A stretch of DNA of 30,374 bases from Intoshia linei (Eukaryota > Orthonectida > Rhopaluridae), in contig LWCA01000360.1 in the NCBI GenBank assembly GCA_001642005.1, positions 1-30,374 on the forward strand, in the 5' to 3' direction. The translations under genes were made by a program, and so were the position numbers. Under the pieces are notes generated by a model, which worked only from the letters and a program-made list of their open reading frames with translations, searched no databases and was not told the DNA's origin. How positions within the stretch are numbered: the stretch's first letter is position 1; each line of letters starts with the position of its first letter. This document shows positions 12,101-22,939 of the stretch, piece by piece.

Positions 12101-15100
12101 AAATTCATTTTTGAAGACTTGGCAATGCACATGTCGTTAATTGAAAAAAATGATTCAAATATTCTTAAAGTTGCTTCAGTAGGACATTTAAGTATTTCTA
12201 TTCATTTTAATTATATCGATGGAACCAATTATAAACTTCAAATATACTTATCAAACGATTTATTATCAATTTGTTGTTGTTTGGACACTATTGGCCTTTT
12301 ACGTCAACTGATTTGCCACGTTTTTGAAATTAAAGTCGAAACTGAACCCAAATCTAATGATAAAGAAAAACATGATACGCAATTACCTAAGTGTGAAAAT
12401 GAAACCAAGACCAACATAATTTTCGATTCAAATGAGGAATACAATTCTGATTCATCTTCTGAACAAAGTTCCAAGGATGAATATGATAATGTAGATTCTA
12501 CATATGAAATACCTACTCGCGATGATTTAAAAAATGCTCAATTACAATCTATGGAAGAATTAATTAAATGTTTTGTGTCACCCGATATCACATTCATTGA
12601 AAATTTTATGGAAACTTCTTTAAATTCTTATTCACTCAACGAATATTCTCCTTCAAAAAATGCAGATTTATCCATAAATTTATCTTCCTTTTCTCTAGTT
12701 TTAACTTTGTTTGATGGGAATGACTTTCCGGTGTCAAATAGAAATAACAATCTTTCAGTTGGTCTCAAAGTTATGGGAATTAAATTACTTTACGAAAAGT
12801 ATGATCCTGTTCCAGCGTCAGTCTTGAATTTGGTCAAATTATCTATCGATGACATTCAAATTATAGACAATAATCCTTCTTCTTCAGTTTCCATAATACT
12901 TTCCAAGTGTCCAGTTAGAAATCAATCCAAAATTTCAAATTGCCAAATTTTTACAATGAAGTATCAATTACATTATAAACCGTATGATGATATTGTTAAT
13001 GAAGCTATTTTTACGTTTTCTATTTTTCCTCTCAAAATTAATATTGATCAGGATACTTTGACCTTTTTGTGCAATTTTTTTTCTAATGAAAATTTAATTA
13101 AAAATAATATTAAGTGTAACGGGAGAGTTGTTATTGATGATGTTTTGATTAATGAAATTGATCCGACTTTTAGTACGTATTTTAGGTTTGTTGAATTTTT
13201 ACCATCTATTGTGCTGCATATTAATTTTCATGGTAGACCTCTTTCTAGTAAAAGAAACAGTTTTTCAGATATCTTGTTGGGGTTTGCACAGTTGGCTTCT
13301 TCTAAAATTGTTCTCAAGAATCTGCAATGCAACGGGTATTTTTATAGTCTGTTTAGGTTATGTCAGGTATGTTAGGTATGTAAGTTATGGCATTATTTTT
13401 AAAAATTTATCCATTTAACAAAATCTTACTTATCAAATCCAATTTATCAACTTATACGAGAAAAACACCAATTAAGCAAAACTGTAAGGAAAAAATACAC
13501 TTTTTCAAATTTTTTTTGAAAAATCCAATTTTACCAAATTATAAGAGAAAAAAAACCAAAACTTTACGGAAATAACACACTTTTGTTAATTTTTATTAAA
13601 AAAATCCATGTTTATTTTTATTTTTTATATAAATACGATTTTACAGAATTATTGGAAAAAAACTCCAAATAACCAAAACCTTAGGGAAATAATACAATTT
13701 TCCAAATTTTTTTAAAAAAAAAACCACGTATATCTTTATTTTTTTGATAAATCCAATTTTACAGAATTATTGGAAAAAATACACTTTTATTAATTTTTAT
13801 TTGAAAAAAATCTAATTTTACCACACTTTACGACCAAAAAATAAAATTTAAATGTATTAATTTAGACTTTGTGGATGGAACGAAGTTATTACGTTCATCT
13901 TAAAGAGTTGGATGGATGATATTTTCAACAATCAATTATCCAGTGTCATTTCTAGTATTGAACCAATTAATCATGTTGCAGTTTTGTGTACTTTTTTATA
14001 TTCATTTTAACAAAACTTTCCAGGAAAGATTGACAAGCAATAATTAGTTTAGTAAATAATTTAGACTGAAATAGTGGTGTCAACTTTAAATATTTTATCT
14101 AACGTGCAAAAATTGACCAATTCATAACAACAATGATATTTTAATTTTTGATATACAGTATTCTCTCCATAACTCGCCAATTCTATTACTTAATAATACG
14201 ATTAATAATCCATATATCTACTTTATTTAACATTTCTATTGACCTTCAAATATTCGAACTTTAGGCGTATTTAAAAATAATCTTGAGGTGATTCAGAAAA
14301 AGTGATTATACCATCTTGTTTACTTTTAAATTTTACTCTTGCATTCAAAAAAAGTTTTCATTTTGTTGGACTGTGTTATTAGTGTGAAATAGTTTGGTCT
14401 TTAATTTTATGGTTAGTTCAAATTTACACTCTGCTCTCATAAAAAAGGAAGATTTTGTCTATCTTTTTAAAGATTGACAAGCTGGATTAAGTATTAAGAC
14501 TGACAGCTTTATAAATATTTGTCAAATGAAATATAATGGTGAAAATGTGTTAATATAAATCTTTTTATAAATTTTCAATCTTTTTCAACATAAATATCGA
14601 CAATCTGGCGGCTTATTTAAACCCAATAATTAAATGTAAAGTTTAAGTAAATTAATATTTTTATTTAAAAATCACATTATCTACCAATACCTCGATAAAT
14701 CTTATAAAGATAAACGTATGAATAAACGGTTTACGTTAATAATCGCGATTAATATAAACACTCTTTAAAACCCTCATAATATTTTGGCTAAAAAATACCT
14801 TCATAACCATCACCTTGTTTTGGTTCAGAATATAAATCTTTAAAACAGACTATTTTTCATAATATTACCACATTTTAATTATTACCGAAGTGCAATTTTT
14901 ATTTACTTACGTTATTTGTTAATTTATTTAATTATTGTTAAAATTTAATTTTTACTTGGCACGATAACATTTTATACATTATTAGATAAAGGATTGAAAG
15001 ATTTGATTGGAATACCAATTGAACAATATAAAACTGATGGAAGGGTGCTACGTGGTATTAGACAGGGTTCTGACGCATTTATATTATCATTGTTTGTTGC

Positions 15101-15340
15101 ATTTAATCAAATAAGATCAAGAATATTGGATATACTTCAAGTAATATTTTTTAATTTCATATTGAAATTGTATTTATAAAATTAATTAGATATTTTTCAT
15201 TTTATATTTAGTATTTTGCTGTTTCCACCTATAAATTAATATCTTGCAAAAACAGAAAACGTTTGGTCGCCATAAGACGAAAATTTAAGTACAAATCAAA
15301 GGAATCAAAACTTACTCAAGACAAAATGAGAAGTCTATAA
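9116..15340 (+). CDS. ATG2: Autophagy-related protein 2 (ATG2), bridge-like lipid transfer protein
   Basis: ATG2 tethers the ER to the growing phagophore and moves phospholipid along a long hydrophobic groove. Exons 9116-13335, 13866-13987, 14986-15140 and 15212-15340 join in phase (GT-AG throughout) into 1541 aa. The N-terminal chorein domain (about residues 1-105) is clear: IVCDYILKEICGKFI, then ELKVKRLEGSAQITNIELD, then DVIIPWRNL. An acidic Ser-rich linker lies at about 1090-1135, followed by the block ending LTLFDGNDF. The C-terminal region carries FSDILLGFAQLASSKI, the exon-2 stretch ending SWMDDIFNNQL and the diagnostic KDLIGIPIEQYKTDGR, close to animal ATG2 KDLVWLPIEQYRKDGR. It is shorter than human or fly ATG2 (about 1900-2080 aa), ending soon after the Tyr-Lys-Leu that matches the TAETAYD segment, so the usual last helices are missing. 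The start ATG begins the chorein helix directly. Confidence 0.93.
13336..13865 (+). repeat. Degenerate tandem repeat filling ATG2 intron 1
   Basis: Four to five diverged units of about 80-115 bp cover about 13430-13830. Each has AAATCCAATTTtACnnAATTAT, a run GgnnAAAAAnnnCCAAnnAncaAAAC, GGAAATAAnACACTTTT and a T-rich end. Short readings here (13387-13575) are products of the repeat. A related fragment occurs at about 26860-26960. The donor at 13336 (GTATTT) was chosen because it restores the ATG2 alignment and phase; the stronger GTAAGT at 13380 lies after an in-frame stop. Confidence 0.7.
14156..14400. mobile_element. Truncated pogo/Tigger-like MITE end in ATG2 intron 2
   Basis: CAGTATTCTCTCCATAACTCGCCA-type terminus preceded by TA, nearly identical to both termini of the complete element at 27758-28344. 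I found no matching right terminus in this intron, so this is a decayed or truncated copy with an uncertain right limit. Confidence 0.6.
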
Positions 15341-16092
15341 CTGTTTTATAATTTTAAATATGTACATTCTTTGAATAAAACAATAAAAAATAAATAAATT
15401 TTAAAGATCTATTATAAAGGGTAAATTAAAATATGATTACAAATTGCAACATTTTTTATTACAAATTTGCAATGATATTGTTGATATGCAAAGCATATTA
15501 TTCATTGTAAATTAATAAAAAAAATTAATTATGTTAAATTAAAATGTAGACTTTTATAACACTCTTAATTTAAGTGGCAACTACTTTTCATGTGGAACAT
15601 CAAAAAAATTTTCAACTCCTTTAGATGGGTTAAATTTAATTTCTTTTATCATAATCTCAATTTATTAAATTTGAACAAACTTTCAAATTTACATTATAAT
15701 ATTCTTCTCTATTCGTAGATAATAAACTCAAAACAGATGAAAGGTTTTTTATCATTATTAAAATTTCTATAAAGAACGTAAGTACAGTTGCAAAGGCGGT
15801 TCAATGAGAAATTTGATAAATGAAATTTTGGTAATCCCAGAAATAATATTCTAGACTTAAAATTCTAATAATAATTTTTAAACGGTTAAAACTAAAAGTT
15901 TGCAAAATTTATTGAAATTTTTACATTTAAAGGTAATTCAAAAGTTTACAATTATTGACATTTTGAATAATTTTTATGACCCGTTAGAAAAATTTGTAAT
16001 TATAACAACTGAATGAATGAATCATAACTTGACCGTGTGAGTTAAATGCGATAATACAGTAGTAATGTAGTAAGTATTTATTTAAAATCAAT
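15341..16092. other. Convergent intergenic region between ATG2 and VPS10 pseudogene
   Basis: ATG2 on the plus strand and the VPS10 remnant on the minus strand end towards each other here. I see no gene, RNA or clear repeat. Confidence 0.6.
15374..15379 (+). terminator. AATAAA polyadenylation signal of ATG2
   Basis: Canonical hexamer 34 nt after the ATG2 stop, followed by further AATAAA-like repeats. Its position is suitable, though the hexamer is frequent in this sequence. Confidence 0.5.
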
Positions 16093-18118
16093 TCAATTGA
16101 CAATTGGATATTTTTTTTTCTTTATAAGAAGTGATAAGGTGACCACTAAAGTAATGACTACCGAAAACGAGGAAATGTACAATAAATTGAGGTTGAAAAT
16201 TTGTAAATTGATCAAAGAAATATATTGCAGATTTATCATATCCTTACATATAATATTTATCGTAGAATTAATTAATTTTGGATCAAAAATACTTTGTTTG
16301 CAAAACTTTGTGTAATGTTTTGAATTGTAAACCCGCTCATACCCGTAGGGGTCCATATTAACATTTCGATTGTCGAGGAAAACTTCTTTCACATAGTCGA
16401 GTAGAGTTTGTTTTAACATACCCAAAAGCACACGTGTAATCATTTGAAATGCCTTGACAATTACTGTTGCGGGTTGGTACCAAATCCACTTTATGTAAAT
16501 AACAAGTTGTATTACTAGAAAGTTCCTTAGACGGTACTAAATACGTATATCCGTGATTGCAATGGGTAGTATATTTCATATCTGTTTTTTTGCATTTTTT
16601 AGACTTGATATATAAAGTATTAATGGTTAAATCATCTAATACTGTACTTATTCATATTTCACTAACATGAAATACATATCCATAATATTGCTGTCCTTTA
16701 ATATCAGATAAAAAGCTAAATAATCCAAATGAATCTAACAAATATAATCTAACATCTATCAAATGACGTTCTGCCTCCGTTTAACGATACAAATATATGT
16801 TTGTCACCAAACATTAATAAACAAGCTAATTTTCCCTCCATTATTATTATTATTTTATCAAAGAAAATACCACGGAAAGGTACTACCATATTACGTAATT
16901 CATCAAAACTGAACAGAATTATAAATGTGGCATCATAATAAAGTTTTTTTATAATATGCAAACCCATATCACGATAATCTATAATAACACAGTAACATGT
17001 TAAAACCTTATTTGCTACTCAAGAATCACCATAATCGTAAGACAAAAACATTTTACAATTATTATCTACACCAAATAGAATTGTTTGATGCTCATATGAT
17101 ATAAATCTAACATTTAATGTCTTTTTGTCATATTTGTCAATTCTCTTAAAATTTTTAAGGCTTCTGTCACTCACATAGTATCTGTAATCGTATGATTTTT
17201 TTTTTATGATAAAAAAATTTAAACAAATCTTTTAATTTGTTATTTTGTTGATTTTTCTTTGGTATCTAAAATTACAATTTTACCCATTGCACGCTCCTGA
17301 CACTGAAGTATGTTATGTTCCATGGAGAAAATGTTATATTTTTGAACTGACCAAGTTTTAATATATTAATGTAATTATATTATAATAATAAATAAGGCTA
17401 CATATTTTTTAAATGTGTATAAAATTTACTCTAACTTTGATACTTATTCTATTATGCAATATTTGAATTCCATTAATTTTTGTTTCATGGTTATGTAAAA
17501 TTATCGAGTTTTCAGAATCCTTAAAATTCATTTGCTTCATTAGCTCTGGTTTAGTAAGGATGTATTTTTTATTATTAATTCCAACTATACTAACAGTAGA
17601 CCAACTATAATGTTGAGTGAAATGTTTTGCCAGTAGATTTCGTTCTCCAGTTATCATATTATAAACGTAAAGTGTATCATTACCTCTTACATAAAAATAG
17701 TCCAAATTATATGAACAAATATCGATATAATATATATCAAAATTGTCAACTCGTGTTAATTCCGTGGAATTTGTATAAAAAACAGCATTGATATTGTAAA
17801 ATATCGTCAATTTTTCATTTTGCTTCATATAATAACTTTTTCATATATCTTTATCTTTTGTAGATATTATTGTAATTCGTTTGCAAAATTAAGAAAAAAT
17901 ATAAAATAAATTTTATGGTCTAATTTAATGTTTTCGATGACTAGAAAAGTCACTGACTTATCTACAGTTACTTTCTTTATTACTCTGAATACCTCACTTC
18001 TTTCTCTCTTCAATTGGCAGAATTTTATAATTTTTCTATCTTGAAATTGATATATTTTTACAAAATCCAGTGTAACAAAAATGTAGTGCTTCTTTATCTT
18101 GAAGTATGGTTCAAAGAT
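16093..18118 (-). pseudogene. Sortilin-type VPS10 receptor, truncated and disabled
   Basis: VPS10 receptors sort proteins and peptides between Golgi, endosomes and the surface. Read from 18118 downwards, blocks match the second half of the sortilin ten-bladed propeller and the 10CC module: KIKKHYIFV to VTFLVIEN (18118-17869), LTIFYNINAVFYTNS (17828-17409), Asp boxes FLSYDYGDS near 17030 and IFVSLNGGRTSF near 16765, VRLYLLDSFGLFSFL, IKSKKCKKTD, then Cys-rich NDYTCAFGYVKTNSTRLC, GYERVYNSKHYTKFC, a membrane helix (ISSFSVVITLVVTLSLLI) and a nine-residue tail. Disabling changes: TGA at 17019-17021 and at 16652-16654, both where sortilins have Trp; TAA at 16358-16360 just after SKC; frame changes near 16750 and 16340; and no in-phase splice joining the 17409 and 17180 blocks. 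I found no N-terminal half of the propeller upstream. Confidence 0.8.
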
Positions 18119-18340
18119 TTCAGTTTATTTCTGTTAGTTTACTTTAAATTGCAAACTTTTAACTTGAATAGTTAGTATAAGAAGTAGTAAAATATACATT
18201 TCAATATTTAAAAGAAAATATTCTATTTACATTTACAAATTAAAAAAATTCATATTTAGCTTTATTTTCAGCCCCTGCAGCGCCATGAAAATATTTTACA
18301 GTCCATAAAAATGTATGTTATACATTATATTGTGTAAGTC

Positions 18341-18960
18341 TGTGGTTTCCAGATTTTTTTCACTGCGGACCGGTAATAAACTAAAAAACCTATCGAAATT
18401 ACTAAGTAAAATTAAAAAAATTTGATAAAAACGTAATAAATTCACTATTAAATATACAATTGTAAGTAGTCAGTAGAGCTCTTCATTGACAGTTGAAGCC
18501 CCACCAAAATTTTGACCAATATAAAATAATTATTTACAAAATTATAATTTTACAATACAGAGAAATTGTAGTATTTTGGGCTGCACTGCAGCGTTATAAT
18601 TAAATAAACAGTGAATAAAATAAATTTAATCAACTACAATTATTTAATTCAGCACTAACAGTGCACTGTTTGCCACTTGAGATTCGTAAATTACCTTGTG
18701 TAATAGTCATATTATAATTCAATACATGAAACACAATTTTTAATTTATATTGAAAATGTAATACAATAATAATAGAATGTACTTTGCACTGCAGTTTGCA
18801 GCCCGAGATATGTGAATTTCAGTATTTAACTTAGACATTGAAATTCACGAATTATATACAGTCTAATAATCATATTACTGTTCAATGCATGACACATACA
18901 TGTTCTTACAGGCCCAGCAATTATTTTGTCTACTAGCCACTATTGAGTAAGATTTTATTA
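18341..18960. repeat. MITE-like cluster with internal duplication
   Basis: Begins with GTGGTTTCCAGATTT and GCGGACCGG, resembling a hAT terminus. Inside, a block of about 60 bp at 18680-18740 (GAGATTCGTAAATT, GTCATATTATAATTCAATAC) recurs diverged about 160 bp later at 18839-18900 (GAAATTCACGAATT, ATCATATTACTGTTCAATGC). GCACTGCAG-type motifs at 18583, 18651 and 18785 mark the units. No reading frame. Confidence 0.5.
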
Positions 18961-19002
18961 TTGAATTATTTTTTCGGTAGAATTAAAAGAGTTCGCCCTC
19001 AA

Positions 19003-19128
19003 TAGAGTTAGGATGGTGTTTGTGCGAATTACATAACAGTCAAGCTAGTTATCTATCTATAACACAGTCATCTATAATATAGATTCTATATTGTATATGA
19101 CTAAGATAGTTTTAATGACGATCTATTC
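19003..19128 (+). repeat. Dispersed repeat, copy A
   Basis: From TAGAGTTAGGATGGTGTTTG to GATCTATTC. The same sequence occurs at 25655-25762 in the same orientation with only a few substitutions. Copy A carries about 18-20 extra bases with a small palindrome (CTATAATATAGATTCTATA). A hAT-like terminus (CAGCCATTCTCAACGGGGTC) starts immediately after it at 19130. Confidence 0.85.
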
Positions 19129-19739
19129 CAGCCATTCTCAACGGGGTCCATGTGGATCCGTTGGAGTTCACAGAACTTTTTTGGGGGGACTTTTTGAAAA
19201 TTATATACATTTGTTACATATTATACATTTTCAGTAACATAAAGTCGTTTTTAAAACATAAAGGCCCAGAAATACTAATATAAAACGTGAATATATATAT
19301 AATTATATAAATTATAAATAAATATAAATAAAAAATAAAGCATAAAAATCATAAATAAAATATCTTATCTATACATTAATTAAATAATAAATAATTCATT
19401 TAATTCCGATTTATGAAAATATGCTAGTTGCTGTATTATTGTAATCATCCATCTTTTGAAGCGATTTGGAAAATAAAAAATAAAATATCATGTTGTTGAC
19501 CTGTGAGTCATACGCTGTAACTGTGAAGCTTTTGAAATAAAATAATAATTTAAAATATATAAGTTTATTATTATTGTCGGTAGGCATGCGTATCGAGCCT
19601 TCCTTAATATCTAAACTTAATCTTTAACTATTTTCAATGTAACCAGATATCAATATTATAATATTAGATACATGGATAGTTAGATAATTGTCAGACATTT
19701 CAAATTTAATAGTTTAAAACATGATATTTGTTGGTCCAG

Positions 19740-21063
19740 TGATGATTGCATATTCCAATTTGTAATTAACATTCACACCATAGGTATCGCATGAATGGTT
19801 GGTAACACAGACAATTGAAATAATGATTAAGACAAGAAACTTGTTTAGACTAGAATTCATTGCATTTCACTTTTACCTAATTTGATTTTAGAAGATTTGT
19901 TTCATTTTATTTAATATTTGCTATCAAATTTTTAAACCCCTATTGCAGTTAAGGTAAGTTATTATTATTATCATGTGATCAATTTTTTTTTCAGTTTTGG
20001 AATCTTTGCAAGATTTTGGATTCAACTTTCTATTGAAAATTACCAAGGTTATTTACAATTATTATTATCATTACATTATGTTAATATTATGTTAACAATA
20101 ATATATAGGATAACTAATGTCGGGAAATCTTATTTAAATTTTCTGAGTTATTTAATATAATAACTTGTATAAAATTGTGATAGTGGCTGACACTTTGAAT
20201 TATTTTGATGCTGATAATGCTGAAATTGGTAAATTTTTAGCGTATTTAGAGATTTTAGTTAAAGAAGTTTTAAAGAAATTTTTTATTACCAAATTTTAAA
20301 GAAGGTTTTTATAGAAATCTTGTATAAATGAGTTTTTTGTCTTGTTATTATTCCGATACAATCATCAATGGAATGTAAAAATATTATGTTTGAAAGTGAT
20401 TACTTTGACATGTCTGATAAATTATCAGTGATAATATTGATAATGTTGTTAATTTAAAAATAGTTATAGATTAACTTGAGATATTAAGGTAAAGCTCAAT
20501 GCGGATACCTATCGACAATGTTGACCAAAAAAATTTCAGCTATTTAATGATATGCATTTCATACAGATCTTGGAAAAAAGTTTTCATTTGGTTGACCAGT
20601 GTATATTGATTGTCGTTTATTTATCATAATTAATTTTTTATATAGATAAAATCACACATGGTGTAATTAACAATATTGAATGCGTAGATTCTGCAAATAT
20701 GATTATAGACACCCGACAAAATCAATGTTTCGTAAAAAATTAACATAAAATGTGTCATATGCTTTTAGCAACATCTTCAGTACCAGGTTTATTATTATTG
20801 TAAATTATAACAATTTTTAATGTTTTGGCGAAATTCTATAAATTTGATTTGTTTTTTTGGTAATAAAACACTTCACAATTTTTGTCTAGGTCAGTGTGTC
20901 CCTGAAATTTATTTTTACAGAATTTAAATTAAGTTTAGATTACGCAGCATGGAGACTTAGCACGAAAGGGACATGGTTTATACAATCTTTAGTTAATTTT
21001 CTCACTAAATATGCATATAATCATCACTTGTTGGATATTCTTACTTTAATAATTTTATTTTAA
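19740..21063 (+). CDS. Caspase-like protein without catalytic dyad (5' end unresolved)
   Basis: Caspases are Cys proteases with a His-Cys dyad. Proposed exons 19740-19783 (weak), 19995-20090, 20184-20228, 20333-20427, 20540-20600, 20646-20726, 20769-20786 and 20921-21063 join in phase with GT-AG introns and end in TAA. Landmarks: LESLQDFGFNFLLKI (the LGFxV strand), FCLVIIPIQSS at the VxxSHG strand, FDMSDKLSLFND, EKSFHLVDQYKI at KPKLFxxQACRG, then DYAAWRLSTKGTWFIQSLV and NHHLLDILT, a typical small-subunit core (SWRxxxxGSWFIQxL, LLDILT). The catalytic His aligns with Ile and the Cys with Tyr, whose codon spans an intron. The Arg of AWR is kept. The protein stops about 25 residues early. Weak points are the 18-nt exon at 20769 and the missing start; reading straight through 20741 instead meets a TAA, which would make it a pseudogene. 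Confidence 0.72.
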
Positions 21064-21523
21064 ATTATGTAAACTAGCGTGTCTGTTTGTACTTTGTACA
21101 ATAGTTAACTTTTACTACTTTTCTCAACTAAAAAAAGTATATTTCAGTAGCTGGGTATTTTCCTATGCTTAACAAAATGATAAATGTTTTTTAATTTCGT
21201 AGAGAATAACCCTTGCGTATTTACCATTTATCAATAACCTTCAAAAAAATAAGAATGAAATTTATTTCAGATAAAATTAGTAAGTTATCATCAATATTTG
21301 TATATCTGTAGCCCTGGAATGGCGGGACTTTGATTATTTCTAAGTGCACTGCAACTTAACTATTACAACATCTGTCCCAAGATTCGACGGAATGATAATA
21401 TGTTTATCGTTGAGGATACTGATGCTGCTATCCGAATTGAGAGGAAAACATTAGACTTCTTCGAATTTTTTTTATTTCATTTGCTAAATTTTAATAACGG
21501 ACAATTGTAGGAAATGTTTCAAT
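21064..21523. other. No gene recognised
   Basis: A short reading after the acceptor at about 21146 (AGYFPMLNKMINVF then stop) loosely resembles the caspase C-terminal segment, but its phase does not fit the last exon. Otherwise nothing is seen. Confidence 0.45.
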
Positions 21524-21529
21524 CTAGCT

Positions 21530-22380
21530 TACAATTGTAACAGCTATTTTTCCGCCACTCCCCGCTAAATGGTTTGGAGTATTAGGATTTACCATTAATA
21601 GAGAAGGATTGATGGATGAAGACATACGCCAAATTTGTTTACATGAATAACACATGATATCTTGTATTTGCTGCAAAGGTGGATTGACGTGTTTCTGCCA
21701 AGGATGCATGTTTTGAGATTGATTCCATTTCATCTTGCTAGAGGTAAACTGCTTACTTCTTGCAATTGTTAATGCATCTTTTAAAGAATACAAGCATCTG
21801 TTTCGCCAACTGCTCAGCCTTATATATGAATTAGTCTCAACATTTAATTTATTCCTGATTGTTTGAGGGAATTTATAAATGAGTTCTTACTCACACAAGT
21901 TACCTACATGTATATCGTCCATTTCATGAAAACTAGATTTCATACCGTTTTTCATAACTGCTAAAACTTTTGCTACGGAATATTTCTTATCACCAAGAGT
22001 CATGAAATCAAGATAACGGTTACCTAATCTATCACAGATACCGTTTTGAACTTAAAATGCCTGCAAAATATTTTTGAATCTTCTGCTATAATATTTTCAG
22101 ATCGATTATCTGTTCTATTCTCTGCCTCTGCTCTTTATCAACTGATAATATCAATGTATTGTTCGTTTTTTTATGTGACCATTGGCGTTTGTCGCCTTCC
22201 AGGTCAATCCACTTTGAGAATTCATGAATTCCGTTTGCCAGAAAAACTTCCCTAAAGAATTTAACTTGAGTTAATGATTTCTCTATTTGTGGCTATGGAC
22301 TTGAGATTTCATAATTTCATTCATCATATATGATGAATTGGCTACATTTTGTCTCAACTGTTCGTCTGTTTTAGTAATTA
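21530..22380 (-). pseudogene. Retrotransposon gag remnant
   Basis: Minus-strand pieces in reading order: RQNVANSSYMMNEIMKSQ (about 22370-22300), GIHEFSKWIDLEGDKRQW (about 22230-22170), NRYLDFMTLGDKKYSVAKVL (about 22020-21960), then a long frame ending near 21530 that contains DIMCYSCKQIWRMSS. CYSCKQ followed by a broken GHM position looks like a decayed CCHC zinc knuckle, which with the FxxW block is typical of LTR-retrotransposon gag. A TAA interrupts the frame near 21890, and the zinc-knuckle His and last Cys are lost. It lies on the opposite strand to the integrase at 60-775, so the two are not one insertion in its original form. Confidence 0.6.
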
Positions 22381-22467
22381 AATATTATCAAATTATTAAA
22401 GTAAATGAAAAATTAATAAACCTACAAAAAAAGTCTACAGGGTATATAGATATTATATTTTAAATAT

Positions 22468-22518
22468 AATTTAATTATATTAATGTAATATAATTTATTA
22501 CATTAATATAATTAAATT
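22468..22518. repeat. Perfect 22-bp inverted repeat (hairpin)
   Basis: Arms 22468-22489 and 22497-22518 are exact reverse complements around a 7-nt loop. The arms are all A/T except one G/C pair, so a stable RNA is unlikely. More likely a cruciform-forming palindrome or the core of a palindromic element. Confidence 0.85.
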
Positions 22519-22939
22519 GGTCTTAACGTTATCTAATATAAAATTATATTTTCTTTTGATAAAGTAATTATTATATTCGATGTACAAACCATTGCATTCT
22601 TATTTCAATATAGTCAAAGAACTCTATTAACCCTTTCATACATTTAGACGAAATTTAAAAGTTTATCTTAAAATCTAAGATTTTTATAATCTCCATGTTT
22701 TATGTCAAAGTATAATAGGGTTGATAAGATTATCTGGACGTTTTTTAATTTGTTGACACCGTAGTCAATAATATAAACATAGAAGCAAAATAGTACAAAG
22801 AAATAATGAATTAAATAAAGCTTTTACATATTTAGATTAAGAATGTATATTAACATCGTATCGATTTTGACCAGATTTTTAAAGAACTTGAATTGAAATA
22901 AATAACTAGATTTTAACGATTTAATCTATTTGTTGTTCT

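Larger units (their letters stand above)
18119..19739. other. Repeat-rich non-coding region
   Basis: No gene. MITE-like sequences occupy about 18340-18960 and 19003-19200 (listed separately); 19200-19740 is AT-rich sequence without recognisable content. Confidence 0.6.

Noticed and set aside
13152-13575. Short plus-strand open readings over the ATG2 exon 1 end and intron 1
   Set aside because: The first is an out-of-frame shadow of ATG2, the second is a reading of the tandem repeat.
16652-17021. TGA read as tryptophan (variant genetic code)
   Set aside because: PHM-like and ATG2 genes use TGG for Trp and have no internal TGA, and the VPS10 remnant also has a TAA and frame changes. Ordinary decay explains all.
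20109-20158. Apparent P-loop (TNVGKSYLNFLS) suggesting a GTPase
   Set aside because: It stands alone with no other G motif, its phase fits no neighbouring exon, and the surrounding exons are clearly caspase-like. It falls within the proposed intron 20091-20183.
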